This document shows positions 8,845 through 17,327 of a DNA stretch of 64,000 nucleotides, piece by piece. The first letter of the stretch is position 1. Each line of letters opens with the position of its first letter. The notes under the pieces are model-generated. The model searched no databases. It had not been told where the DNA came from and was given only the letters and a program-made list of their open reading frames with translations. Origin of the DNA: Crocinitomicaceae bacterium (GTDB taxonomy: Bacteria > Bacteroidota > Bacteroidia > Flavobacteriales_D > Crocinitomicaceae); NCBI GenBank assembly GCA_023262855.1, contig JALQYQ010000068.1:1-64000 (forward strand), in the 5' to 3' direction. The translations under genes and the position numbers were made by a program.

Positions 8845-9619
8845 TACGGCCTTAATCATAGCTTTCTTTTTTCTATGTTCCTATAACAGCTTTGGTCAAT
8901 TCGACCTAGATTTTGTAAAACATTTGAGCAAAAATCAATTTGCAGATGAACATTTAGCATATCTCGAATCAAGTGCTTTGCCAGTTGACTCAATGGCCTA
9001 TTTTAAAGCCAAGTATTTTATTCAATATGAAAAAGATTCGTTGTTTTTTGAACAGTGTGAGTCCGCACAGAATTTGCTGACTACAGATACTCTTTTTTTG
9101 CGTTATTTAGACAATTACTTTTTAAAGAAAAAAGATAGTAATCGTGATCAGTGGTTTTCTCTTAGGAATGCGATTATACCAAAAGATACTGTTGGAGCAC
9201 TTGTTTATTATAGTCTTGCAAGTAATCCAAGTTTAACAGACACCACTTTGGTTCCGGTTATGCTGCGAAACGATTTTAAAAACTATGCACGGGCATATAA
9301 GAAAAAGCCAATTGTTGCATTATTACTTTCAACAGTGTTGCCTGGTCTTGGTGAATTGTACATTGGAAATTTAAGAGCTTCTATTGCTAAATTTGGATCG
9401 CAGACAATTTTTGGATTACAGATTGTAGAAAGTATATATTTTGTCGGATTGATTCATCCTTTGTCGTTCGTTAATATTGGCTTCTTCTCTGCTTTTTATG
9501 TGGCGAACATTGTTGGGAGTTACAGGGATACAAAAACAAAAAAACACGATCTTAAAAACCAATTCTTATTCCATGTTTCGGATTATTACGCTTCTATGTA
9601 TCCAGCTTCAATTTATTAA
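8828..9619 (+). CDS. Exported/membrane protein with LPG-G-Y-G motif, first paralogue
   Basis: The product has 263 residues from the ATG at 8828; an in-frame ATG at 8813 would add five. It has a signal peptide (ALIIAFFFLCSYNSFGQ), a periplasmic helical region, then two or three C-terminal membrane segments starting at KKPIVALLLSTVLPGLGELYIG. The PGLGELYIGN signature resembles the small DUF5683/TM2-like membrane hairpin common in Bacteroidota (family name from memory). It overlaps the YidD-like gene upstream and the related gene downstream, so the three are translationally coupled. The function is unknown; a YidD link suggests membrane or envelope biogenesis. Confidence 0.75.
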   Translation: MKLLNNTALIIAFFFLCSYNSFGQFDLDFVKHLSKNQFADEHLAYLESSALPVDSMAYFKAKYFIQYEKDSLFFEQCESAQNLLTTDTLFLRYLDNYFLKKKDSNRDQWFSLRNAIIPKDTVGALVYYSLASNPSLTDTTLVPVMLRNDFKNYARAYKKKPIVALLLSTVLPGLGELYIGNLRASIAKFGSQTIFGLQIVESIYFVGLIHPLSFVNIGFFSAFYVANIVGSYRDTKTKKHDLKNQFLFHVSDYYASMYPASIY

Positions 9620-10409
9620 TTACTGTTATAGTCAGGATTCATTAACTATTCAGTTATTAGCTTTAGAGAAGGATATTTTTTATTCTACTTCGGACACAGT
9701 AAAGAATTCACTGATGGTTCAGAAAATGGACTTAATGATGAAGAATAAATCGGACAATGATTTAATTTTAAAAAATTGCAAAAGAATTGACGATCAATTT
9801 ATACCTGATTCAGTTGAGAAATCACGATTTTTATGGAACGCTTCAGTAATTGCCTATTTGGAAAACGACTTATATTATGCCTTGCATGCAATTAAGGAAT
9901 ATCAGATTGTTTCAAATGACTCAAGTATAACCTGTGAAAGCCTTAAGTTTTTCATTTATTCCAATTACGATACTGAAAAAACTAAAATTATTGTTTCTGA
10001 TTTAATTAAACGCGATTCAATTTTTGAAGCATATGAATGTTATTCAAACGCTCAGTCTTATGAAGTGCGTCAAGTTCAATTAAAAAAAGCGCTTTCGTAT
10101 ATATTGCCTGGTTCGGGCATGGTTGTTAACGGTAACTGGACTAAAGGCTTGTTGTCAATGTCATTGAATTCAGCGAGCGCATTAGCGATTTATTATTTGA
10201 TATCAAATCAATTATATATTAATTCGCTTGCTTGGGGCTCAAATCTGATTATGAAGTTTTATGTTGGAAACATTAATTTAACGGAGAAGTTAATCAATCA
10301 AAAGCAAGTGTATAGACAAAAAAAGCTCGCAAAAAAATGCGAGCTTTCTATTAATGATTGTTTATTGAAATATCCAATAAATTATAAGTTTCCTAGTCAA
10401 GGATTTTAA
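9573..10409 (+). CDS. Exported/membrane protein with LPG-G motif, second paralogue
   Basis: I place the start at the ATG at 9573, because it gives a signal peptide (MFRIITLLCIQLQFINYCYSQ) and 278 residues; a longer frame from 9477 would bury it. The layout mirrors the upstream protein: a periplasmic alpha-helical region, then KKALSYILPGSGMVVNGNW followed by two hydrophobic segments. The two are probably ancient tandem paralogues, although overall identity is low. It overlaps the upstream gene by 47 bp. Its last 17 bp overlap the 3' end of the convergent gene, and a minus-strand terminator lies inside its coding sequence (10318-10347). Confidence 0.7.
   Translation: MFRIITLLCIQLQFINYCYSQDSLTIQLLALEKDIFYSTSDTVKNSLMVQKMDLMMKNKSDNDLILKNCKRIDDQFIPDSVEKSRFLWNASVIAYLENDLYYALHAIKEYQIVSNDSSITCESLKFFIYSNYDTEKTKIIVSDLIKRDSIFEAYECYSNAQSYEVRQVQLKKALSYILPGSGMVVNGNWTKGLLSMSLNSASALAIYYLISNQLYINSLAWGSNLIMKFYVGNINLTEKLINQKQVYRQKKLAKKCELSINDCLLKYPINYKFPSQGF
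10318..10347 (-). terminator. Terminator for the minus-strand gene, inside the convergent CDS
   Basis: The stem AAAGCTCGC (10322-10330) pairs perfectly with GCGAGCTTT (10339-10347) around an 8-nt A-rich loop. On the minus strand the stem is followed by seven T, a canonical intrinsic terminator 46 bp past the stop at 10393. The same bases encode a Lys-rich part of the plus-strand protein. Confidence 0.8.
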
Positions 10410-12183
10410 TAACTCCTAAGTTTCCAGTTGCCTTCTTAGTGTCTCCACTAAGCATGGTGTAATAAAGTGTCGGGAAACAAATCACATTCGCAACACACCA
10501 TCCAATTTTTTGACGCGTAACCATGTAGTTTACATAAAATGTATTGTCAAAAACTTGCATTCTCAGAGGGTCAACATATTTCATGTCTTTTTTCTCTGTG
10601 TTTTTCTTGTTTACATTGAATGTGTTTTTCTTGAATTTACCTGTTTCGTAATCAAACGTTGCATATTCAAAATTATCACGTAATTCAGCATATCTTTTGC
10701 GTGTTTTACCTTTTTTAACGGTAGCGTCAATTTGATAGCTTGAACCATAAATACAATAGAAAGTGTTGTCTTTGAAAGCGGTTTTTAAATCATAAATATC
10801 CCAACCGCTGTAAGTTTTCGAACGGTCAATGTTTGATGCCCAAATAATTTCTCCTTCATCCGAAACGCGAATTGCTGTTACATTTCTTTTTTCACAATAG
10901 TAATTTGTAGTACAAGTTGTTCCACCTTGAGGCGAAGTTGTACAAGTTGTTACTGAGTAATTTCGCATTTTAGAACACATCAAAACAATGTTTTTATCAT
11001 CAATCACATGCATACTTTCAATTTTATAACGCGTATCAAGTGATTCATCATCATTTTTAGCCGCTGCTGCTCTTTTTTTCTTACTTAAAGCTTGTGTCTT
11101 CTTTTTGTCTTCTTTGTCAGATGCAAACAATTTGTCAATTGTTTTTTTGTCAAAATAGGTGTAATTTAATCCGTCATCTTCCAAAGTTGAACTATTGATT
11201 GCAGTGAAGAAAATTCCATGAATACTTTGCCCTTTAGAATCTTTTTCTAAGTCACCAAAAAAGCCATAAATTTTAATTTCTTTCTCTGTGATGACATAAC
11301 TGAAATCGTTGATTTTTTTATTGTCATCTCTCAATTCAAATGTTTTAACATCTGTTGTTTCTGGATTTATGATTGATAAGACACAGTATGATAAATCTTC
11401 AGCTTTTTTTGCTTTTTTGCGTTCTTCACGTGTTAACCCAATATAACTGCTTACGTATATATTACCATCTTTTCCATATTCATAAGAAGATGTAAGCCCG
11501 TAAGAGGTGCTTTTAAGCGTAATTGGAAGTTCAATTGTTGATTCTTCTGATGCTTCAAGTTCCGAATTTAAAATCAAAAACTTAAACTCCACATTGTCTC
11601 CTTTTTGAGGTAATTCTGATCCAATAATAATTTCAGAGCCAGCTTCTTTGTTGCCTAATACAACTATCGATGATTTTGCAAAGCGTGATGTATTAATGTC
11701 ATCAGAAAGGTTGTGCGTATAAATCTTTTTTAATTTATCGATGCGTTTTAATTCTGTAGAGAACGTTTCCACATACAATTCTTCTTTTCCAGATTTTTTT
11801 TGTTTCGTTGATTTAATCCAGAAAACGTAAACTTTATCTTGAAAAACAAGAGTTTTTAAATAATCTAAAGGTTTGTATGTATCTTTTTTTGCTTCGTTTT
11901 CTTTGTATCCACGCAATGCAACCGACGCTCTTTGTTTCATCGTAATTTTGTCATATGCAATGATTTTAATTTTGTCATCTGCTTTTGATGGACGCAATGC
12001 AAGGTTTGTGTTTAAACCATAAACATATTGATCATTGGTTTCAATGAAATGAGAAAAGAATCCATCTTTTTGGTTGCTGTATTCAAGTCTAGCAGACCAA
12101 TCTAACTCCAAATCTTGAGCAAAAGATTGAAAAGAAAGAAGGACTAAAACGACTGCTAGCTTAGCGTAATTTAGGTAATTCAT
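10393..12183 (-). CDS. Exported protein of unknown function, beta-rich
   Basis: This 596-residue protein has a signal peptide (MNYLNYAKLAVVLVLLSFQSFAQ). The mature part has many short beta-type segments with Asp/Lys turns, and phrases such as NIYVSSYIG and FYCIYGSSYQI resemble propeller blades, but I see no diagnostic repeat. A Lys-rich insert with AAAAKNDDE lies in the middle, and a Cys/Thr cluster (TTCTTSPQGGTTCTT) follows it. There is no type IX sorting domain at the C terminus, which ends GVIKILD. It has its own promoter and terminator, so it is monocistronic. The function is unknown. Confidence 0.8.
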   Translation of the reverse strand: MNYLNYAKLAVVLVLLSFQSFAQDLELDWSARLEYSNQKDGFFSHFIETNDQYVYGLNTNLALRPSKADDKIKIIAYDKITMKQRASVALRGYKENEAKKDTYKPLDYLKTLVFQDKVYVFWIKSTKQKKSGKEELYVETFSTELKRIDKLKKIYTHNLSDDINTSRFAKSSIVVLGNKEAGSEIIIGSELPQKGDNVEFKFLILNSELEASEESTIELPITLKSTSYGLTSSYEYGKDGNIYVSSYIGLTREERKKAKKAEDLSYCVLSIINPETTDVKTFELRDDNKKINDFSYVITEKEIKIYGFFGDLEKDSKGQSIHGIFFTAINSSTLEDDGLNYTYFDKKTIDKLFASDKEDKKKTQALSKKKRAAAAKNDDESLDTRYKIESMHVIDDKNIVLMCSKMRNYSVTTCTTSPQGGTTCTTNYYCEKRNVTAIRVSDEGEIIWASNIDRSKTYSGWDIYDLKTAFKDNTFYCIYGSSYQIDATVKKGKTRKRYAELRDNFEYATFDYETGKFKKNTFNVNKKNTEKKDMKYVDPLRMQVFDNTFYVNYMVTRQKIGWCVANVICFPTLYYTMLSGDTKKATGNLGVIKILD

Positions 12184-12209
12184 AATGTTGTATATTCAAA
12201 TTTGTGTAC

Positions 12210-12238
12210 CAAAAATAATTATTAAAACCTGAAAACAA
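12210..12238 (-). promoter_or_regulatory. Bacteroidota promoter for the 596-residue exported protein
   Basis: On the minus strand TTG (12238-12236) is followed after 18 nt by TATTTTTG (12217-12210), close to TTG-N19-TAnnTTTG. It lies 27 bp upstream of the ATG at 12183. Confidence 0.7.
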
Positions 12239-12245
12239 TGTGATT

Positions 12246-13163
12246 TCAACTTTTTTTGAATAATTTAAGTTGATTAGCATAATTCGCAATAAATACTCCT
12301 GTTAGTACAATGACCATGGATCCAACTTGATTCCATCCAATTTTTTCTCCATAACTGATGCCGAAAAGTACTGCAACAATAGGAATGAAATATGTAACGC
12401 TGCTTGCGAACAATGCTGAAGATGTGCTGATTAATTGGTTGAAAAGAATTACAGCTAAGGCAGTTCCTGCAATGGCAAGAATAGAAATGAAACCAAGTCC
12501 TTCCCACGCATGAGGATTTTCTTGAAGTGTATTAAGTGTTTCGAATTGAATATTAGCGAGAATTGATGGCAATAATATGATTAAGAACGCCAACGAAGTG
12601 ATTTCGAAAGATTTAAATTCTTGTAACTTGTATTTGATCGTCGTTAAACTGATTGCATAAAATAAAGTGGCTAAAACGATTGCTAAAATATGGTACCAAG
12701 TGCCAGTTAGTGATAGACTTTTCCCCGCAATCATTAATAAAACGATACCAACTGAGCCAACTCCAACTCCAACAAGTTGAATGCTAGACAAGCGAATTTT
12801 GTAGATGAAAAAGCCTATTAGAATGGTAAATATCGGTGTGAAACTATTCAACATTCCAGCAAAACCAGAAGACAATCCTGTTTCAGCATAAGTGAATAAG
12901 AAAGCGGGAAAAAAATTACCAGACAAACCAACTGTTCCTAGAAGTAAAAACTGCTTGAACGTTTTGATTTTTCGTACTGCACGAAGTGCAAAAGGAAGCA
13001 AGACGCAACCAGCTATTAACATGCGAAGTGCTCCGACTTGTGCGTCCGAAAAAATGGAAGAACCATCTGCAGCAAACATTCCTTTCTTCATCAGAATGAA
13101 TGAACTTCCCCAAACGCACGCTAAAACAGCAAGCATCAACCATGCTTTTAATTCTTTTGACAT
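12246..13163 (-). CDS. EamA/DMT-family transporter
   Basis: A drug/metabolite-transporter-type permease of the inner membrane. With the start at 13163 (MSKELKAWLMLAVLACVWG) the protein has 305 residues, ten hydrophobic segments and two EamA repeats: WGSSFILMKKG with AGCVLLPFALRAV in the first half and GTWYHILAIVLATLFYAIS in the second. The frame is open up to 13277, but those 38 codons cover a promoter box and putative MraZ sites and do not look like protein. The substrate cannot be told from sequence. It is divergent from the dcw cluster. Confidence 0.88.
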   Translation of the reverse strand: MSKELKAWLMLAVLACVWGSSFILMKKGMFAADGSSIFSDAQVGALRMLIAGCVLLPFALRAVRKIKTFKQFLLLGTVGLSGNFFPAFLFTYAETGLSSGFAGMLNSFTPIFTILIGFFIYKIRLSSIQLVGVGVGSVGIVLLMIAGKSLSLTGTWYHILAIVLATLFYAISLTTIKYKLQEFKSFEITSLAFLIILLPSILANIQFETLNTLQENPHAWEGLGFISILAIAGTALAVILFNQLISTSSALFASSVTYFIPIVAVLFGISYGEKIGWNQVGSMVIVLTGVFIANYANQLKLFKKS

Positions 13164-13167
13164 GGGG

Positions 13168-13175
13168 CAAAAATA
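13168..13175 (-). promoter_or_regulatory. -7 box four bases before the EamA start codon
   Basis: The minus strand reads TATTTTTG-CCCC-ATG, with an upstream TTG 17 nt before the box. If used, transcription would begin at or next to the ATG at 13163, giving a leaderless mRNA. Confidence 0.5.
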
Positions 13176-13272
13176 AGCATTCAAAAAGAAACCAATTTGA
13201 TTTGTTGAAAATGTTAATAACCTGTCAGTAAAATGTTGATAACCCCAATTGTTGAAATATTGGAAAATATCT

Positions 13273-13287
13273 ACCACATTTTACCAC
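13273..13287 (-). promoter_or_regulatory. Putative MraZ operator pair, distal (minus orientation)
   Basis: Two GTGGT boxes on the minus strand (complements at 13273-13277 and 13283-13287) have 10-bp spacing, one helical turn, in the context AAAAGTGGTAAAATGTGGTA. MraZ regulators bind tandem GTG-containing boxes upstream of dcw clusters in other bacteria; assignment here is by pattern and position. Confidence 0.5.
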
Positions 13288-13314
13288 TTTTCATTAAAAT
13301 CACAAGAAATACAG

Positions 13315-13322
13315 TATATTTG
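13315..13322 (+). promoter_or_regulatory. Candidate -7 box for the dcw cluster
   Basis: TATATTTG matches TAnnTTTG between the two MraZ-like box pairs, but no TTG lies at the right distance. Transcription from it would place the proximal operator inside the leader, consistent with repression by MraZ. Confidence 0.35.
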
Positions 13323-13395
13323 ATTTAAAATGTTTCCATAAAACGAAACAAAAAAGAAGTTCTATCGTTAGAATTTATTAACAATTAGAAAACTG

Positions 13396-13410
13396 GTGGT
13401 AAAAAGTGGT
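13396..13410 (+). promoter_or_regulatory. Putative MraZ operator pair, proximal
   Basis: GTGGT occurs at 13396-13400 and 13406-13410, the same 10-bp spacing as the inverted pair at 13273-13287, 34 bp upstream of the mraZ ATG. Autoregulation of mraZ through such tandem boxes is established for other bacteria. Confidence 0.6.
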
Positions 13411-13443
13411 AGAAATCCACTAATTTTACCCATTATTTATGTC

Positions 13444-13902
13444 ATGGCAGGCTTAGTAGGAGAATTTGAAGTAAAATTGGACGCAAAAGGGCGTTTTTTA
13501 TTTCCTTCCGGTTTACGGAAGCAGCTTTCTCCTGCAACTCAACGTGATTTCATGCTGAATAAAGGATTTGAAGATTGTTTGACATTGTACCCGCTCACGG
13601 AGTGGGAGAAAATCAGTGAAAAACTGTCGAAAATGAATTTGTTTAAACCAAAGAACCGAATGTTTTATCGTTTGTTCCACCAAGGAGCAAAATTGGTTGC
13701 TTTGGATAATGCTGGTCGTATTTTGATTCCTACTGCTCACATGGAGCGCGTAGGTTTGAATCAAGATGTTATGCTCATCGCATACAACGATCGAATTGAA
13801 ATCTGGGATAAGTCTAAATACTTCGATATGATCGAAGGCAACATGGCAGATTTCGCTGATTTGGCGGATGAAGTAATGGGTGATTTAGACAATGGAGAAT
13901 AA
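13444..13902 (+). CDS. mraZ: Transcriptional regulator MraZ
   Basis: MraZ is a DNA-binding double-AbrB-like (SpoVT/AbrB) protein that controls the division and cell wall cluster it heads. The 152-residue product starts MAGLVGEFEVKLDAKGRFLF, with the first swapped-hairpin signature DAKGR. The second lies at LVALDNAGRILIPTAHMERVG. An open frame upstream to a GTG at 13396 covers the putative operator and lacks family similarity, so the ATG at 13444 is chosen. It overlaps rsmH by 11 bp. Confidence 0.95.
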   Translation: MAGLVGEFEVKLDAKGRFLFPSGLRKQLSPATQRDFMLNKGFEDCLTLYPLTEWEKISEKLSKMNLFKPKNRMFYRLFHQGAKLVALDNAGRILIPTAHMERVGLNQDVMLIAYNDRIEIWDKSKYFDMIEGNMADFADLADEVMGDLDNGE

Positions 13903-14806
13903 TACTACGTACCACATACCAGTAATGCTACATGAATGCATCGATGGATTAGAAATTAATCCAGATGGTGTTTATGTGGATGTCACTTTTGGTGGTGGCG
14001 GACATTCCAAAGAGATTTATAAAAAATTGAGTAGCAAAGGGAAATTGATTGTTTTTGATCAAGACCCGGACGCGAAAGAAAATGCATGGGAAGCGGATAA
14101 TTTCTACTTCGTCGCGGCAAATTTTGCGTTCATCTCGAATCACCTTCGACTTTTAGGAATTAAACAAGTTGATGGAATTTTAGCTGATCTTGGAGTTTCA
14201 TCCCACCAATTTGATGAGGAAACACGTGGTTTTTCAATTCGTGCAAATGCGCCTTTGGACATGCGAATGAACAAGCATGGTGAATTGAGCGCCAAAAGTG
14301 TTGTAAATGAATACGACGAATTCGAATTGGTGAAAATCTTTAGAAGTTACGGCGAACTTTCAAATGCACGAAAAATTGCTGGTGAAATTGTAAAAGCGCG
14401 TGCTTCTCGAAAAATCAACACAACCAACGATTTAATGGATGTTTTAGGGAAATGTGCACCAAAATTCAAAGAACATAAGTTTTTCGCACAAGTATTTCAA
14501 GCAATCCGCATTGAAGTGAATCAAGAATTGGAGGTGCTTGAAAAATTCCTTGAACAAACGGCTGATGTTATGGCACCAAATGGTCGATTGGTTGTGATGT
14601 CATACCATTCACTTGAAGATCGTTTGGTAAAAAACTACATGAAACGTGGATCAATTCACGGTGAAATAACAAAAGACTTTTTTGGAAATGTATTGAAGCC
14701 ATTCACGGAAGTGAATCGACACCCAATCATTCCAACTGAAGATGAAATAGAACTGAATACACGAGCAAGAAGTGCCAAACTTAGAATAGCAGAAAAGAAT
14801 GGCTGA
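13892..14806 (+). CDS. rsmH: 16S rRNA (cytosine1402-N4)-methyltransferase
   Basis: RsmH (MraW) uses S-adenosylmethionine to methylate N4 of C1402 in 16S rRNA at the ribosomal P site. The 304-residue length is typical. Visible motifs are HIPVMLHECIDGL at the N terminus, the SAM-binding GGGGHS (YVDVTFGGGGHSKEIY), LADLGVSSHQFDEETRGFS and the C-terminal MSYHSLEDRLVKNYM. It sits second in the dcw cluster, overlapping both mraZ (11 bp) and the ftsL-like gene (8 bp). Confidence 0.97.
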   Translation: MENNTTYHIPVMLHECIDGLEINPDGVYVDVTFGGGGHSKEIYKKLSSKGKLIVFDQDPDAKENAWEADNFYFVAANFAFISNHLRLLGIKQVDGILADLGVSSHQFDEETRGFSIRANAPLDMRMNKHGELSAKSVVNEYDEFELVKIFRSYGELSNARKIAGEIVKARASRKINTTNDLMDVLGKCAPKFKEHKFFAQVFQAIRIEVNQELEVLEKFLEQTADVMAPNGRLVVMSYHSLEDRLVKNYMKRGSIHGEITKDFFGNVLKPFTEVNRHPIIPTEDEIELNTRARSAKLRIAEKNG

Positions 14807-15215
14807 TAATGAATACATAGATAAAGAAGTAGCTGAGGAAGCGGCAAAGAAAGTAGCGCAAAAGGAAAAGAAAACGAAGTCTAAACCGAAGAACGCGAAA
14901 CCAAACGCCTTTACTCAAATACTCAATGGAGATTTTTTAACGCGAGAATTTGTGTTAAACAACCTCAACTTTATCTTTTTCATCATTTTCCTGCTCTTAT
15001 TAATTGTTGGCAAGGGGTATTATGGAAAACAACTATCGAAAGATGTTGATACAACCCAAAAAGAATTAGATGAGATGACTGCTGATTACATCGAATCGAA
15101 AGCAAAATTGGAAGAAACAACAAGAAGGTATCGCTTAGTTGAAAAATTGGGACCAAAAGGTTTAAAAGAAACAGAAAACAAAACGAAAGTGATTCGTTTG
15201 AAAAAAGAGAAGTAA
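14799..15215 (+). CDS. ftsL: FtsL-like cell division protein
   Basis: This 138-residue bitopic membrane protein has a Lys/Ala-rich cytoplasmic tail of about 55 residues (EEAAKKVAQKEKKTKSKPKN), one transmembrane segment (FIFFIIFLLLLIVGKGYY, about residues 58-75) and a periplasmic coiled coil (TTQKELDEMTADYIESKAKL). Sequence similarity to FtsL is always weak; the call rests on topology and on the position between rsmH and ftsI. FtsL joins FtsQ and activates FtsW-FtsI at the septum. Cluster overlaps suggest translational coupling to rsmH. Confidence 0.8.
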   Translation: MADNEYIDKEVAEEAAKKVAQKEKKTKSKPKNAKPNAFTQILNGDFLTREFVLNNLNFIFFIIFLLLLIVGKGYYGKQLSKDVDTTQKELDEMTADYIESKAKLEETTRRYRLVEKLGPKGLKETENKTKVIRLKKEK

Positions 15216-15218
15216 TAA

Positions 15219-17324
15219 ATGAACGAAAAGAAAGACATATTCTGGAGGGCTTACCTGATTTATTTCGGGTTTGTTGTGATTATGTTGATTGTTTTATTTA
15301 AAACAGTTTCAATTCAGTTGGAAGGTCGTTCAACTATTTTTTCGGCCTCCACAGAAGAGAAAATGCCAATCCGAACAGTAGAACGTCCATCGAGACGAGG
15401 AGAAATTTTGGATGTGAATTATACACCTTTGGTTATTTCTGTTTCTTTCTACGACATTCACATGGATCCAACGGTCGTTGACCAAAAGATCTTTGATGAT
15501 GAAGTAACGAACTTGGCAAATGGCTTAGCGAAAATGTTTCCAGACAAAACGTCTCGCGAATATGAAAACATGATTCGTACTGGACGCCAACGTAAAAGTC
15601 GTTACTTACTGATTCGCAAAAAAGTGACCAATGAACAACGTAAAGCGCTTGGAACTTTGCCGATTTTTAAATTGGGTCGATTAAAAGGTGGATTCATTGA
15701 TACAGATGAAACAATTATTAGAAAGCGTCCGCATAACGAGCTGATGAAGCGAACGCTTGGGTATTATCAAAACAACAATGGTAAAATTCTAGCTGTTGGT
15801 ATTGAAGGAGCTTACAATCAATATTTGAGCGGTGAACCTGGAGAGGAAATCGAACAAAAGATTTCTACAGGCTGGAAAAAAACGGGACAAATTGTCAAGG
15901 AATGTGTTGAGGGAGCGGACGTTGTAACATCAATTGATAAGGAAATTCAAGAAGTAGCAAACTCAGAACTTGAACGTCAATTGCGTTTGCAAGGTGCTAA
16001 GAATGGTTGTGTAATTGTAATGGACGTAAAAACCGGTTTCGTGAAAGCGATTTCGAATTTAACGGTTGCTGAAGATGGAAATTACTACGAAAGCTATAAC
16101 TACGCAATCGGACGAAAAGAGGTTCCTGGTTCAACCTTCAAATTAGCTTCTTTAATGGCTGCTTTGGAAGATGAGAAAATCAACATCAACGATACTGTAA
16201 ATGCATTTGGAGAATACACATTTCATAATCGTACATTGAAAGATGCACACGAAGGTGGTTACGGTCGAATTACAATCAAACGCGCTTTTGAAAAATCTTC
16301 AAATGTGATTGCACGTGTAATTTATCGAGCATACCGTGATGAACCTCAAGCATTCATTGATCGCTTGGAACAGTTTGGTTTAACAGAACCTCTAGGAATC
16401 GAATTAGAGGGAGAGCCTAATCCAACGGTTTATCGCCCTGGAAGTCCGAATTGGTCAGGAATTTCTTTGCCGTGGATGGCAATTGGTTATGAGGTTCAGC
16501 AAACACCTTTGCAAACATTGGCATTCTACAACGCTGTTGCGAATCGTGGAAAATTCGTTCGACCACAATTTGTGAAAGAAATTCGTCGTGGAGCTGAGGT
16601 TGTAAAGGTGTTTTCGCCAGTAGTTATTAAAGATAAAATCTGTTCTGACAATACGTTAAATATTCTTCGAGCTTGCTTGGAAGGTGTAATGAAAGACGGT
16701 GGAACAGGTTCAAAATTGACTTCTTCACAGTTTTCTATCGCTGGAAAAACAGGTACTGCTCGAATTTTGAATGAAGATCAGAGTTACGGTAAAAAAGGGG
16801 AGGAAAAATACCAAGCATCGTTCGTTGGTTATTTCCCGGCTAATGAACCAATGTATTCGTGTATCGTTGTGATTTCCGCACCGTCAAAAGATATTTATGG
16901 TGCCATAGTATCAGGAACAGTATTCGCTGCAGTGGCAAATAAAGTGTATGCAACGAAATTAAAATACCACCACGCCATTAATGAGGGGGCAAAAAAGAAA
17001 CGAATAGCTCCTATTTCAATGAATGGTAGTCGCTACGATTTATTGCGCATTTATAAGTTGTTGGGTGTGAATTATTACATCAAAGAAAACGGTGAATGGT
17101 TTTCAACCAAAAAAGATGGAAGTCGTGTTGAGTTGAAATCAAAACACATCAGTAAAAATGCGGTACCAAATGTAATTGGTTTAAGTGCGCGTGATGCAGT
17201 TTACTTGATTGAATCAAAAGGAATGTCAGCACATGTTGTTGGCTATGGTAAAGTTGTTGAACAATCTATTCCTGCTGGAAGACCAGTGTTTAAAGGCGGA
17301 GTGGTTGAATTGAAAATGGATTAA
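15219..17324 (+). CDS. ftsI: Division transpeptidase FtsI (class B PBP) with PASTA domain
   Basis: FtsI (PBP3) crosslinks septal peptidoglycan in the periplasm. The 701-residue protein has a short cytoplasmic tail and one membrane anchor (about residues 9-28, YLIYFGFVVIMLIVLFKTV). A PBP dimerisation region follows (RPSRRGEILDVNYTPL). The penicillin-binding motifs are all present: S305TFK308, S360SN362 and K510TG512. The C terminus carries a PASTA domain (VPNVIGLSARDAVYLIESKG), as in many Bacteroidota division PBPs. It is 3 bp after the ftsL-like gene and 3 bp before murE, consistent with one polycistronic mRNA. Confidence 0.95.
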   Translation: MNEKKDIFWRAYLIYFGFVVIMLIVLFKTVSIQLEGRSTIFSASTEEKMPIRTVERPSRRGEILDVNYTPLVISVSFYDIHMDPTVVDQKIFDDEVTNLANGLAKMFPDKTSREYENMIRTGRQRKSRYLLIRKKVTNEQRKALGTLPIFKLGRLKGGFIDTDETIIRKRPHNELMKRTLGYYQNNNGKILAVGIEGAYNQYLSGEPGEEIEQKISTGWKKTGQIVKECVEGADVVTSIDKEIQEVANSELERQLRLQGAKNGCVIVMDVKTGFVKAISNLTVAEDGNYYESYNYAIGRKEVPGSTFKLASLMAALEDEKININDTVNAFGEYTFHNRTLKDAHEGGYGRITIKRAFEKSSNVIARVIYRAYRDEPQAFIDRLEQFGLTEPLGIELEGEPNPTVYRPGSPNWSGISLPWMAIGYEVQQTPLQTLAFYNAVANRGKFVRPQFVKEIRRGAEVVKVFSPVVIKDKICSDNTLNILRACLEGVMKDGGTGSKLTSSQFSIAGKTGTARILNEDQSYGKKGEEKYQASFVGYFPANEPMYSCIVVISAPSKDIYGAIVSGTVFAAVANKVYATKLKYHHAINEGAKKKRIAPISMNGSRYDLLRIYKLLGVNYYIKENGEWFSTKKDGSRVELKSKHISKNAVPNVIGLSARDAVYLIESKGMSAHVVGYGKVVEQSIPAGRPVFKGGVVELKMD

Positions 17325-17327
17325 AAA

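Noticed and set aside
13396-13443. GTG start adding 16 residues to MraZ
   Set aside because: The codons cover the GTGGT boxes and the extra residues are not part of the MraZ N terminus.
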